From Rhodocyclus purpureus (GTDB taxonomy: Bacteria; Pseudomonadota; Gammaproteobacteria; Burkholderiales; Rhodocyclaceae), in assembly GCF_016653115.1 (NCBI RefSeq), contig NZ_NHRX01000013.1:34460-83611 (forward strand): a stretch of 49,152 nucleotides of DNA, read 5' to 3'. This document shows, piece by piece, positions 1-9,692 of the stretch. Below the pieces are notes generated by a model. The model made no database searches and was not told the DNA's origin. It saw only the letters and a list, made by a program, of their open reading frames with translations. A program made the translations under genes and the position numbers. Position 1 is the stretch's first letter; every line of letters begins with the position of its first letter.

Positions 1-770
1 CTCCTCGCACTGCCGTCATTGCGAGGCGCGCAGCGCCGTGGCCGCACCGACGTCATTGCGAGGCGCGTAGCGCCGTGGCAATCCAGTTCGTTCTTCTGTC
101 TCTGCGCCCTTCGCGATGCGAGACCTACGCACTGGATCGCCACGCCCTGCGGGCTCGCGATGACGATCACGCTCTCAGGCCCTCTCCATGCACTCCTGGC
201 ACTGCCGTCATTGCGAGGCGCGCAGCGCCGTGGCAATCCAGTTCGTTCTTCCGTCTCCTCGACCTTCGCGATGCGAGACCTACGCACTGGATCGCCACGC
301 CCTGCGGGCTCGCGATGACGATCACGCTCTCAGCCCCTCTCCATGCACTCCTCGCACTGCCGTCATTGCGAGGCGCGCAGCGCCGTGGCAGCACCGACGT
401 CATTGCGAGGCGCGTAGCGCCGTGGCAATCCAGTTCGTTCTTCCGTCTCTGCGCTCTTCGCGATGCGAGACCTACGTACTGGATCGCCACGCCCTGCGGG
501 CTCGCGATGACGATCACGCTCTCAACCCCTCTCCATGCACTCCTCGCACTGCCGTCATTGCGAGGCGCGTAGCGCCGTGGCCGCACCGACGTCATTGCGA
601 GGCGCGCAGCGCCGTGGCAATCCAGTTCGTTCTTCCGTATCTGCGACCTTCGCGATGCGAGACCTACGCACTGGATCGCCACGCCCTGCGGGCTCGCGAT
701 GACTGTTACGCTCTCGGCCCCTCTCCATGCGCGCCTCGAATACGTCCATTCCGTGGTGGCAGATCAAGCA
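1..770. repeat. Tandem array of four palindromic repeat units, left end of window
   Basis: GTCATTGCGAGGCGCG begins at 15, 207, 362 and 554, giving periods of 192, 155 and 192 bp. The difference is a 37-bp partial duplication of the left arm (second copies at 52, 399 and 591). In each unit the arm ending in GTGGCAATCCAG is followed about 60 bp later by an inverted partner that starts CTGGATCGCCACG and ends GCTCGCGATGAC, so each unit can fold into a long imperfect hairpin. The same family occurs in the opposite orientation at 7968-8145 and 16695-17830. The open frames crossing this array look like by-products of the repeat, not genes. The array probably continues left of the window. Confidence 0.9.
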
Positions 771-821
771 TGGGATGACGGGCTGCGCCTTTGCCTCGTC
801 CCTTCGCAGTTTCACGTTAAA

Positions 822-2435
822 ATGAAGACCATGCGCGAAATGTCCACTGGCCGTCAGGCAACCTTGATCTTCCTGCTGGCGGTGGCCGTACTCTTTCCCG
901 GGATCTGGGAAGCGACGGGCCTGACCGGCAAGGACGAGTTCTTCCTCGGTCTGCGCACGCCGATGGAAATGCTGGCGCACGATCACTGGCTGGTTCCCTT
1001 CCTCGATGGCGTGCCGCGGATCCGCAAGCCGCCGCTGCTTTACTGGCTCGGCCGGGTCAGTTACGAGACTTTCGGCGTCTCGCTCACCAGCGCGCGTCTC
1101 GTCGGCATTCTCTTCGCGGCAACGCTTGTCGCCACGACCGCTGCCATCGCCCGACGGCTTTCGGGCAAGCCGGGCACCGCCTGGGTGGCGGCCGCGATCC
1201 TGCTGGGCTGCATGGGCATGGCGACCGAATCCCGTCGCTTCATGCTCGACGTCCCGGTCGCCGCCCTGTCGACCGCCGCTTTCTGGGCGTTCCTGGTCTG
1301 GCTCGACGGCAAGCGCGTCCTGTGGCTGACGCTGGCGACGTTGCTGCTGGCCGCCGGCTTTCTGACCAAGGGCCCGATCGTCGCCATGGTCTTCGGCGGC
1401 GGCGTCCTGGCCTTGCTCTTCGGCCGAAAGCTGACGCTGGCCGAACTGCGCGCGAATGCCTTGCTCCTGATCGGGCACGGACTATTGTGGGCAGCGCTGG
1501 CCTTGCCCTGGTTTTGGGTCGTTCGCCAGCTCTATCCGGAAGCGGTCAGTCTGGTGCTCGCCGACGAACTGGAATCCCGGCAGTTCTTCAAGCTGTCGCC
1601 GGATATCTTCCTCGGCCTGATCACCATTGCGCTGCCGTGGGGCTTCGTTTTCCTGGTCGCCGCCTGGCAACAGCGGAGTTCGGCCCGCTTTCGGCTGCTG
1701 CTCGTCTGGTTCCTGCTGACGTTCCTGCCCTTCCTGCTGGTCAAGACCTTCGATCGTTACCTGATCGGTTCGTTGGTGCCGATGGCCATCCTGCTGTCGA
1801 TGGCCTTGCCCGAACTCTCCGCGCGCTGGCCTTTCCGCCTGGGCGCGAGCCTGGCCCTGCTCTTCGGCAGCGTGCTGGCCGGCTTCGCGTTCTGGTTCGG
1901 GCTTGGCGGCTGGTACTGGCTGGTCGTCCCGGCCCTCTATCTGGGCTGGGCCTGGTGGCGCAGAAGCTCGCTGTTGCATACGCTGGCGGCGCCGGCGGTC
2001 TTCTGGATGGCGCTGCTCTGGGGCGTATTTCCGGCGCTGGGCGTCAATGCCGTTCCCGAGAGCGTGGTCGAACTCGGTCGCCGACAGGCAGTCGCCATGT
2101 ATGACGGCCCGCAACCGGCCATGCTGCCGATCCTGAGCGGGCAGCCGCATCGCCATTACGGGCGTCTCGAGCCTGCGGCGCTGGGCGAACTGATGGCGCA
2201 GCAAATGCCCGTCTTCGTCGAGGAAAAGGATCTCGCCAATTTCCGGCAGGACGTCGCTGCGGCCGGATTGTCGGCGGCTGAACTCGGTTCCTACCTGACT
2301 CTCGCCTCGCACGGGTCCGGCTTGCGCTTTGCGCGTATCGGCGCCAAGTCAGCCGACTGGCAGGAAGCCTTCCGGCAGCGTTCGCTGGCGCCACTGCTGA
2401 CCCGCGTGCATTGGTTCGAAATCAGAACGCCGTGA
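822..2435 (+). CDS. GT39/ArnT-like membrane glycosyltransferase (dolichyl-phosphate-mannose mannosyltransferase family)
   Basis: This 537-residue integral membrane protein has the features of GT-C enzymes that move a sugar from a polyprenyl phosphate donor to an acceptor on the periplasmic side. The first hydrophobic segment (about residues 12-28) is followed by a loop with acidic residues (GKDEFFLGLRTPMEM) and by PRIRKPPLLYWL, a signature-like stretch of ArnT relatives. Ten or more further hydrophobic helices follow up to about residue 440, then a soluble C-terminal domain. The start at 822 (MKTMREM) is chosen because upstream sequence belongs to the repeat array; ATGs at 831 and 840 are alternatives and no strong ribosome site decides. 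It overlaps the next gene by 4 nt. The acceptor is unknown; lipid A is one possibility. Confidence 0.85.
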   Translation: MKTMREMSTGRQATLIFLLAVAVLFPGIWEATGLTGKDEFFLGLRTPMEMLAHDHWLVPFLDGVPRIRKPPLLYWLGRVSYETFGVSLTSARLVGILFAATLVATTAAIARRLSGKPGTAWVAAAILLGCMGMATESRRFMLDVPVAALSTAAFWAFLVWLDGKRVLWLTLATLLLAAGFLTKGPIVAMVFGGGVLALLFGRKLTLAELRANALLLIGHGLLWAALALPWFWVVRQLYPEAVSLVLADELESRQFFKLSPDIFLGLITIALPWGFVFLVAAWQQRSSARFRLLLVWFLLTFLPFLLVKTFDRYLIGSLVPMAILLSMALPELSARWPFRLGASLALLFGSVLAGFAFWFGLGGWYWLVVPALYLGWAWWRRSSLLHTLAAPAVFWMALLWGVFPALGVNAVPESVVELGRRQAVAMYDGPQPAMLPILSGQPHRHYGRLEPAALGELMAQQMPVFVEEKDLANFRQDVAAAGLSAAELGSYLTLASHGSGLRFARIGAKSADWQEAFRQRSLAPLLTRVHWFEIRTP

Positions 2436-3565
2436 GCTCGTTTTCGCGTTCCGGAGTGCGCAGGCTGGCCCCGGCCCTTTTCCTGTCCGCACTGGCCGCG
2501 GCCTACTGGCGTGCGCCCGCCCCCGAACCGACGCTTTTCGTCGCACCGCCGCCCCCTTCCGAGTCATCGCTCCCCGCACGATTCTCCAGCGAGATGTTGC
2601 CAAGGGCGGCAGCCTCGGGACACGCTGCCAGCCTCGCGCAACTCGCCGACGGGCGGCTTGCCGCCGCCTGGTTTGCCGGAACGAAGGAAGGTGCGGACGA
2701 TGTGGCGATCTGGTTCAGCGTCGCGGACAGCGGGCGCTGGACGCCGCCGCGGGCGATCGCCACGCGCGACTTCACCACGCAAGGCACCGGCGCCTACGTG
2801 CGCAAGATCGGCAATCCGGTTCTCCACGCCGAAGGCGACAAGTTGCACCTGTGGTACGTCAGCGCTGCCGTCGGCGGCTGGGCCTGCAGTTCGATCAACC
2901 ACAGCATATCGACCGATGGTGGCGAGACCTGGAGCCCGCCCGTCAGGCTGCAGACTTCACCCTTCATCAACATCAGCACGCTGGTGCGCACCCCACCACT
3001 GCCGCTCGCCGACGGAGGGCTGGGCCTGCCGGTCTATCACGAACTACGCAGCAAGCACGGCGAGTGGTTGCGCCTCGCGGCGGACGGGCAGATTGTCGAC
3101 AAGGTGCGCATGACGCACAGCCGGCGGACATTGCAGCCGGCGGTCGTCGCGCTCGACGCGCAGCGTGCCGTGGCCGTCCTGCGCGACGCAGGCCGGGGGG
3201 CCGGCAATGTCCAGCGCATGCTGAGCACTGACGCCGGCAGTCACTGGAGCGAGGCAGTCGCACTCGACGTCCCCAATCCCAACTCGTCGGTCGCCCTGCT
3301 GCGCCTGCCTGGCGGTCGACTGCTGCTGGCCGGCAATCCGCAGAACGGACGCTCGGCCTTGATGCTCTGGCTGTCCGACGACGAAGGCGAGACCTGGCAG
3401 GCGAGTCGAACGATCGAGACTTCGACCGACCCGAAAGCCGAGTTCTCTTACCCTGCCTTGCTACTGGGAAGCGACGGAATGATCCATCTGGCCTACACCT
3501 GGTTTCGGGAAGGCATCAAGCACGCCAGCTTCAGTGAAGCCTGGCTGGACGAGAAGCTGCAATGA
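2432..3565 (+). CDS. Sialidase-fold (BNR/Asp-box) exported protein
   Basis: The 377-residue product has three Asp boxes of the S-x-D-x-G-x-x-W type: STDGGETW, STDAGSHW and SDDEGETW, in the order expected of a six-bladed sialidase propeller. A basic N-terminus followed by a hydrophobic stretch (LAPALFLSALAAAYW) looks like a signal or anchor, so the domain probably works in the periplasm. The family includes exo-alpha-sialidases, but many members have no proven sialidase activity. GTG at 2432 is chosen because it overlaps the stop of the preceding gene as GTGA; a TTG at 2411 in the same frame is possible. Coupled in one operon with the ArnT-like enzyme, it may act on, or sense, the same glycan. 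Confidence 0.8.
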   Translation: MSSFSRSGVRRLAPALFLSALAAAYWRAPAPEPTLFVAPPPPSESSLPARFSSEMLPRAAASGHAASLAQLADGRLAAAWFAGTKEGADDVAIWFSVADSGRWTPPRAIATRDFTTQGTGAYVRKIGNPVLHAEGDKLHLWYVSAAVGGWACSSINHSISTDGGETWSPPVRLQTSPFINISTLVRTPPLPLADGGLGLPVYHELRSKHGEWLRLAADGQIVDKVRMTHSRRTLQPAVVALDAQRAVAVLRDAGRGAGNVQRMLSTDAGSHWSEAVALDVPNPNSSVALLRLPGGRLLLAGNPQNGRSALMLWLSDDEGETWQASRTIETSTDPKAEFSYPALLLGSDGMIHLAYTWFREGIKHASFSEAWLDEKLQ

Positions 3566-4122
3566 CCGTCCTGGCGAACTATGGCCTGCTGGCCGACGCG
3601 GTGATTTGCGGTGCCCTGGTCGCCTGCCTGCCGCTCGGCCGATGGCGGCGACCGGCGGGGCTGCTGGCGGCGGGCCTGGCACTGGCCAGCGGTCTTGCGA
3701 TGGCTGTCTACGGTACGTTCAGCACGCCATCGGTCACGCTCCTGCAACTCGCCTTGCTGGCGCTGCTGACGCCGCGCCCGACGCCACTGAGCTTCCGTCC
3801 CGCGCTGGTCCTGTTGCTGATCGCTGCCGTGTTCTATCCGCTGGCGCTGGGCTGGACCAGTTTCGACCCCTATGCCCTCGGCTACCAGCCGCGGTTTCTG
3901 CTGCTCGCGCTGATCCCGCTCGCTGCCGTGCTCTACTGGCTGCGCGCGGATCGCTGGCTGCTGATTCTTGCCATCGACCTCGCGGCTTATGCGAGCGGAG
4001 TTTTCGCCAACCTGTGGGACGTCCTGTTCGACCCGCTGCTGATCCTGCTCGCGCTGTTCATCGTCGTGCGCGGCGCTTTCGGGAAGAAAAGGGAGCAGCA
4101 GCGAGGGGCGCTGACGGACTGA
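3562..4122 (+). CDS. Small integral membrane protein, unknown function
   Basis: This 186-residue protein consists almost wholly of hydrophobic helices (about six), with short arginine-rich loops such as LGRWRRPAG, and ends in a charged tail (GKKREQQRGALTD). I do not recognise a named family. Its ATG overlaps the stop of the sialidase-fold gene as ATGA, so the three genes from 822 are translated as a coupled set. The context suggests it is an accessory to the ArnT-like sugar transfer, perhaps a transporter or subunit in the inner membrane; this is inference only. It converges on the GT2 gene with a gap of nine bases. Confidence 0.75.
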   Translation: MTVLANYGLLADAVICGALVACLPLGRWRRPAGLLAAGLALASGLAMAVYGTFSTPSVTLLQLALLALLTPRPTPLSFRPALVLLLIAAVFYPLALGWTSFDPYALGYQPRFLLLALIPLAAVLYWLRADRWLLILAIDLAAYASGVFANLWDVLFDPLLILLALFIVVRGAFGKKREQQRGALTD

Positions 4123-4131
4123 GTCCCCGGT

Positions 4132-5154
4132 TCACTCCGCCTTGGCCGGCGGCACATGCCAGACGCGATCGGACGGCCGCGCTGGAATGCGCACGTAGGA
4201 GGCGCCCGAACCGCTGTTGAAGTAGATGCGCGACAGGGTCTCGGCAAGGACGCCGGTGAGCACGCACTGCACGCCAGCCATCAGTGCGAAGAAACCGACC
4301 ATCAGCAGGGGACGCGAACCGATGTTCTCGCCGAACAGCTTGACGATGCCGAGGTAACCGAGAATCAGCAGGCCGACGCTCGACAGCGCCAGACCGACAC
4401 CGCCGAAGAAATGGCCGGGGCGGTCGCGGAAGCGCATGAAGAAGTAGACCGAGAGCAGGTCGAGAATGACGCGGAAGGTGCGCGAGATGCCGTACTTTGA
4501 GCTTCCCAGCGTGCGCGGATGATGGGCGACCGGCTCTTCGGCGATCCGCCGCGGGGCCGTCACCGTGCTCAGCCAGGCCGGGATGAAGCGGTGCATCTCT
4601 CCATACAGACGGATGCGCTGGAGAACTTCGGCGCGGAAAGCCTTCAGGCTGCAGCCATAGTCGTGCAGACGCACGCCGGTCACGCGACCGATCAGCCGGT
4701 TGGCAATCTTCGACGGAATCTTGCGCAGCCACAGGCCGTCCTGCCGGTTCTTACGCCAGCCGGAAACCAGATCGAGGTCTTCGTTGAGCAGGCGACCAAC
4801 CAGCCTCGGGATATCCACCGGGTCGTTCTGCAGGTCGCCGTCGAGGGTGACGATCACGTCGCCTTCGGCAGCATCGATGCCGGCCTGCATGGCCGCGGTC
4901 TGCTTGAAGTTGCGCGCCAGTTCGACCGGGCGGATGTGCTCGCCCCAGAGGGCCACCGCCTTGTGGATTTCCTCGGGCGTGCGATCGCTGCTGCCGTCGT
5001 CGACGAGAATCAGTTCCCACGGCCAGGGATAGTCGGCCAGACATTCATGAACCCGGGCCGCCAGCGGCGCGACGCACTGCTCCTCGTTGTACAAGGGGAT
5101 GACGATGGACAGTCGGTGTTCGGGCAGCTTGGAAGGATATTGGGCAGTAGTCAT
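4132..5154 (-). CDS. Polyprenyl-phosphate glycosyltransferase, GT2 (ArnC/GtrB/DPM1-like)
   Basis: The 340-residue product starts with a GT-A fold: SIVIPLYNEEQ at about residues 16-26, VDDGSSD as the nucleotide-binding acidic motif, and DGDLQNDP carrying the DxD metal site. The end has two hydrophobic helices (about 235-265 and 270-300). This layout is typical of enzymes that load a sugar onto undecaprenyl phosphate at the cytoplasmic face. The start at 5154 overlaps the upstream stop as ATGA. With the UPF0104 protein upstream and the GT39 enzyme convergent next door, a donor-flip-transfer pathway is plausible. Which sugar is used cannot be told from sequence. Confidence 0.88.
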   Translation of the reverse strand: MTTAQYPSKLPEHRLSIVIPLYNEEQCVAPLAARVHECLADYPWPWELILVDDGSSDRTPEEIHKAVALWGEHIRPVELARNFKQTAAMQAGIDAAEGDVIVTLDGDLQNDPVDIPRLVGRLLNEDLDLVSGWRKNRQDGLWLRKIPSKIANRLIGRVTGVRLHDYGCSLKAFRAEVLQRIRLYGEMHRFIPAWLSTVTAPRRIAEEPVAHHPRTLGSSKYGISRTFRVILDLLSVYFFMRFRDRPGHFFGGVGLALSSVGLLILGYLGIVKLFGENIGSRPLLMVGFFALMAGVQCVLTGVLAETLSRIYFNSGSGASYVRIPARPSDRVWHVPPAKAE

Positions 5155-6065
5155 GACTTGGTTTCGGAAGAACGGTCGAGCGCTGCAGTCCGCGCCGGAA
5201 TCGCGAACCAAGCCAGCGAGCCGGCGATCAGGGCCAGCAACAGGGTGAAGCAGTGAAGTGCGAAGGCGGCGGTGAATAAGGCCAACCAGTTGTCGGAAGA
5301 CTGGCGCAACGCAAAGGCCACGCCCGCTTCGTAGGTGCCGAAACCGGCAACGCCCTGTATCGGCAACAGCGCCGACACCTCGCCACCGAGCGCACCGCCG
5401 GAGGCGGCGGAGAACGACAGGTCGGAGAGCGCGGCGAGGACGACGGCCAGACCGACCAGCTTGGTCGTCCAGTTGGCCAGGCTCCAGCCCCAACTTACCG
5501 CCGAGGCGTCGAAGATGTGCCACACGGTATCGACCAGTTTGGCCAGCCGTGTTCGCGCCAGGAATTGGCGCAGGCCATCAAGACGTCGCCGGTTGCCGAA
5601 GGCGAAGAAGACGATCCCAGCCAGCATCGCGGCAATACCGGCAACGCGCAGGACGAGCGGAATTCCAGGCCAGAGCGCCAGGGTCATCAGCACGAGGACG
5701 AAGGCATCCTGCAGGCGCAGCCACAGCAAGGTGGCAAAGGCCTCCGGAAGACGCAGGCCGATGCCTTGCAGCATCACCGGCAGGGTCAGTTCGCCGCCGC
5801 GAAACGGAATCACATTGACGCTCATGTTGTGCAGCAGGCTGATGCGCAGATAAGCAAGAAAACCCAGACGGATGCGCGGATTGAACTGGCTGTAGAGGCG
5901 TCCGCCACGACACAGGTACGATGCCGACTGCGTCACGATCAGCACACCGAGTACCGTCCATGGCAGCGCAAAAAGGCTCACCAAGGCCTGTTGCGCACGC
6001 GGCTCCGCAAGCAGCCAGGCGAACAGGCCGAGGGCGACCAAGGCAGAGAGCAACTTGCGAATCAT
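5151..6065 (-). CDS. Lysylphosphatidylglycerol synthase TM-region/UPF0104 family membrane protein
   Basis: The 304-residue protein has about eight hydrophobic segments. The early part contains SASYLCRGGRLYSQFNP and the middle NVIPFRGGELTLPVML, resembling the conserved loops of this family; LPIQGVAGFGTYEAGVAFA near the C-terminus matches its other conserved loop. Members lack the soluble synthase domain of MprF and are suspected lipid or lipid-linked-sugar flippases. It is the first gene of a two-gene operon and overlaps the GT2 gene by 4 nt, which supports a role in moving the GT2 product across the membrane. That role is inference. Confidence 0.82.
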   Translation of the reverse strand: MIRKLLSALVALGLFAWLLAEPRAQQALVSLFALPWTVLGVLIVTQSASYLCRGGRLYSQFNPRIRLGFLAYLRISLLHNMSVNVIPFRGGELTLPVMLQGIGLRLPEAFATLLWLRLQDAFVLVLMTLALWPGIPLVLRVAGIAAMLAGIVFFAFGNRRRLDGLRQFLARTRLAKLVDTVWHIFDASAVSWGWSLANWTTKLVGLAVVLAALSDLSFSAASGGALGGEVSALLPIQGVAGFGTYEAGVAFALRQSSDNWLALFTAAFALHCFTLLLALIAGSLAWFAIPARTAALDRSSETKS

Positions 6066-6288
6066 CGAGGAACAGCGATTCGGCGCAGCGGCAGGCTGGG
6101 CTCGACACTTGCCGCACGGTCAAGGTCTGGATGGGGTAGCAATGAAGCCCTGTCTGGCCAATAAAAGTAAAATTATATAGTTAGCTCCGGCGAATTGCTC
6201 CGGCCTGCACAAATACTTGCGTTAAACGCCGGCAAAAGCAGTCCGTCAGCGCCCTGTCTTCCACCTCCCGACGAAAGAATCCCGAGCT
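6066..6288. promoter_or_regulatory. Intergenic region between divergent genes, AT-rich block likely to hold promoters
   Basis: Between the UPF0104 gene (-) and cobQ (+) lies an AT-rich block at about 6160-6182. On the minus strand it reads TATATAATTTTAC, which contains a perfect TATAAT; on the plus strand there are TAAAAT-like hexamers. No convincing -35 box pairs with either at 17 bp. I looked for the conserved boxes of a cobalamin riboswitch before cobQ and did not find them. Confidence 0.35.
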
Positions 6289-7941
<1,653 letters not shown>

Positions 7942-7967
7942 CGCGAAACGAGGAACAATTTCGTGAA

Positions 7968-8145
7968 ACATCGGCCGACCTGATCTGCCGAAGCCGTCGC
8001 GATCAGCAACACGTCATCGCGAGCCCGCAGGGCGTGGCGATCCAGTGCGTAGGGCTGAATCGGGTCGCCCGTGGATAGCGGGTAAGGGCGAGGAGACAGA
8101 AGAACGCACTGGATTGCCACGGCGCTACGCGCCTCGCAATGACGG
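7968..8145. repeat. Single copy of the 224-bp-family palindromic repeat
   Basis: ATCGGCCGACCTGATCTGCC (from 7969) begins a stretch that matches the second half of the tandem unit at 16695-17830. It has the left arm GTCATCGCGAGCCCGCAGGG, a spacer, and the right arm ending CGCGCCTCGCAATGAC. The arms pair imperfectly into a long hairpin just downstream of cobQ, so it could end cobQ transcription, though there is no T-run. Together with the element at 8169-8246 it fills the 311-bp gap before the PIN toxin gene; nothing else is visible there. Confidence 0.85.
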
Positions 8146-8168
8146 AATATGCTCCCGCGAACGAACAC

Positions 8169-8246
8169 GGGGTCAGGTCTCGCATTGTTGCATTCTCCCC
8201 GACACGGATCACCGTGGCCCAGCCGTGATGCCACAACCTGACCCCA
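8169..8246. mobile_element. MITE-like element, short copy, left of the PIN/Phd genes
   Basis: This 78-bp segment starts GGGGTCAGGT and ends ACCTGACCCC, perfect 10-bp terminal inverted repeats. Its interior (CTCGCATTGTTGCATT at the left, CAGCCGTGATGCCACAA at the right) is shared with the 154-bp element at 8981-9134 in the same orientation. It codes for nothing and looks like a non-autonomous mobile or REP-type sequence. Confidence 0.7.
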
Positions 8247-8252
8247 CGCCCC

Positions 8253-8666
8253 TCAACTCCGCCAAGGGTTGAAAATCTCGACCGGCAAGCCGGCGAAATC
8301 CTTGACGTTGCGCGTAACCAGCACCAAGTCGTGCGCCAAAGCGGTGGCGGCGAGCAGGCTATCTATCGCCGGCAAGGGTCGACCGGCAGCAGCGACAAGG
8401 CGCCCCCAGCGGTCGGCGACAGCAGCGTCTACCGGCAAGATTCGCCACGAGAAAAAAGTCGGCAGATCGGTTTCCAGCCAATCGATCAAACTGCGGCGCC
8501 GCGCCTTGTCGGCGACAGCTTCGATCCCCTTGCGAATCTCCCCCAAGGTCAGGACGCTCAAGTAAAGCGTGGCCGGCGAACGCTGAGCGACCCACTCGAC
8601 GACGGCAGCATCCGGGGACTTGCGCCGCAGTTCCGAGAGTACGTTGGTATCGACGAGGTAGCTCAC
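8253..8666 (-). CDS. vapC: PIN-domain toxin, VapC family
   Basis: The 137-residue product begins YLVDTNVLSELRR, the first PIN acidic motif, has LGEIRKGIE as the second, and PAIDSLLAATALAHDLVLVTRN with the third acidic residue followed by the usual terminal NVKDF. VapC toxins are metal-dependent ribonucleases that cleave tRNA or rRNA and stop growth when free of antitoxin. The GTG start at 8666 overlaps the antitoxin stop as GTGA, so the two are translated together. The target RNA cannot be predicted. Confidence 0.9.
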   Translation of the reverse strand: MSYLVDTNVLSELRRKSPDAAVVEWVAQRSPATLYLSVLTLGEIRKGIEAVADKARRRSLIDWLETDLPTFFSWRILPVDAAVADRWGRLVAAAGRPLPAIDSLLAATALAHDLVLVTRNVKDFAGLPVEIFNPWRS

Positions 8667-8911
8667 AAGGGCACTTCCCGCGTGGGGCTACGATCACGCT
8701 CGAACTCGATGTCGTCCGCACCATACAAAGGCGATCTCCGCATGAAGTCGAGCAGCGAACCCTGCATCTGCGAAAGCCGATCGAAACTTGCGCGCGAAAT
8801 GACGACGGCCACGGATTTGCCGTGCACAGTGATCTCCTGCGGCTCGTTTTGCGCGCCCCTGACCACTTCGGACATGCGCGCCTTGGCGTCCTGCATTTGC
8901 CATGTCTGCAT
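8663..8911 (-). CDS. Phd/YefM-type antitoxin
   Basis: This 82-residue protein has the Phd/YefM arrangement: a DNA-binding front half (MQTWQMQDAKARMSEVV), the conserved ITVHGKSVAVVIS strand and a variable C-terminus that would wrap the toxin. Family members bind their own promoter and neutralise the PIN toxin. ATG 8911 is chosen; a GTG codon directly before it at 8914 could also serve. The imperfect inverted repeat just upstream at 8922-8944 is a good operator candidate. The pairing of a Phd antitoxin with a VapC toxin is common. Confidence 0.88.
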   Translation of the reverse strand: MQTWQMQDAKARMSEVVRGAQNEPQEITVHGKSVAVVISRASFDRLSQMQGSLLDFMRRSPLYGADDIEFERDRSPTREVPL

Positions 8912-8921
8912 CACAGCCTCA

Positions 8922-8944
8922 CTGAGTCTGACTAGACAGCTCAG
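8922..8944. promoter_or_regulatory. Candidate operator upstream of the Phd antitoxin
   Basis: CTGAGTCTGACTAGACAGC followed by TCAG forms an imperfect inverted repeat (outer CTGAG/CTCAG, inner TCT/AGA) about 10 bp before the antitoxin start. Its position fits autoregulation by the Phd-VapC complex. Confidence 0.4.
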
Positions 8945-8980
8945 AGTTTAGCCTCGGCAAGCGATTCATTCAAAGGGCAC

Positions 8981-9134
8981 GGGGTCAGGTCTCGCATTGT
9001 TGCATTTCTCCCTGACGCGGCTCACCGTCGTACAGCGCGCCCCGGTATTTCCCGCCAGGCAGCCAGGCGGGTGCCGGAGGGCTGCGCCGGGTCTGCCGAC
9101 GCAGCCGTGATGCTACAAAAAGAGACCTGACCCC
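8981..9134. mobile_element. MITE-like element, long copy, right of the PIN/Phd genes
   Basis: This 154-bp segment has perfect 13-bp terminal inverted repeats, GGGGTCAGGTCTC and GAGACCTGACCCC. It shares both ends with the copy at 8169-8246 but has about 75 extra bases in the middle (around 9030-9100). It fills the gap between the antitoxin and cobU and codes for nothing visible. Both copies have the same orientation, so the toxin-antitoxin pair lies between direct repeats. Confidence 0.75.
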
Positions 9135-9137
9135 AGG

Positions 9138-9692
9138 CTACTTCAGCGTCAGCGGCAAGCCGGCGGCGACCAGGGTGACGCGTTCGCAGGCGCCGGCGAT
9201 GCGCTGGTTGAGGCGTCCCTGCTCGTCGGCGAAGAGGCGCGAGACCGCGGCCATGGGGACGATTCCCCAGCCGACCTCGTTGGAGACGATGACGATGCGG
9301 CCGGGCAAGGTCGGCAAGGTGTCGACCAGCGCGTCGATGGCCGCGAAGAAGCGCGGACAGGTCGCCGGCGTCACCGGCTCGTCGGCGTCGGCCAAGGTCG
9401 CCGCTTCGCTGGCCCACAGTTCGTTGGCGAGCCACAGGGTGAGGCAGTCGACCAGCAGGCAGGCGTCGGGAGCAGCGTGCTTCCTGAGCGTCCCGGCGAG
9501 GTCGAGCGGCGCCTCGACGAGGCCCCAGCCGGCCGGGCGGCGCTCCTGGTGCAGGGCAATGCGCCGCGCCATCTCGTCGTCGCTGACGGTGGCAGTGGCG
9601 ATGTAGGTGACGGGCAGTCCGCTGGCGAGGGCGCGGCTTTCGGCGAGGCGGCTCTTGCCCGAACGGGCGCCGCCGATGATCAGTTCTCTCAT
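9138..9692 (-). CDS. cobU: Adenosylcobinamide kinase / adenosylcobinamide-phosphate guanylyltransferase CobU
   Basis: CobU phosphorylates adenosylcobinamide and then transfers GMP, giving the activated precursor used by CobS. The 184-residue length is normal. The P-loop GGARSGKS is at residues 7-14, YIATATVSDDEMARRIALH carries the conserved region with the guanylylated histidine, and SNEVGWGIVP is the typical C-terminal motif. It is transcribed away from cobT; its stop lies 3 bp from the end of the long MITE-like element, so there is almost no native 3' flank left. Confidence 0.95.
   Translation of the reverse strand: MRELIIGGARSGKSRLAESRALASGLPVTYIATATVSDDEMARRIALHQERRPAGWGLVEAPLDLAGTLRKHAAPDACLLVDCLTLWLANELWASEAATLADADEPVTPATCPRFFAAIDALVDTLPTLPGRIVIVSNEVGWGIVPMAAVSRLFADEQGRLNQRIAGACERVTLVAAGLPLTLK

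Noticed and set aside
1-770. Repeats that could suggest a CRISPR array
   Set aside because: Periods are 155-192 bp, the repeats are palindromic and over 60 bp, and there are no unique short spacers or cas genes. The same holds for 16695-17830.
555-1478. A 307-codon reverse frame over the array and the ArnT-like gene, and similar long reverse frames elsewhere (for example 6181-7503, 10202-11296, 11160-12281, 32708-34075)
   Set aside because: They are antisense to genes with clear motifs, rich in Arg, Gly and Gln, and have no family features; they arise from high GC at third codon positions.
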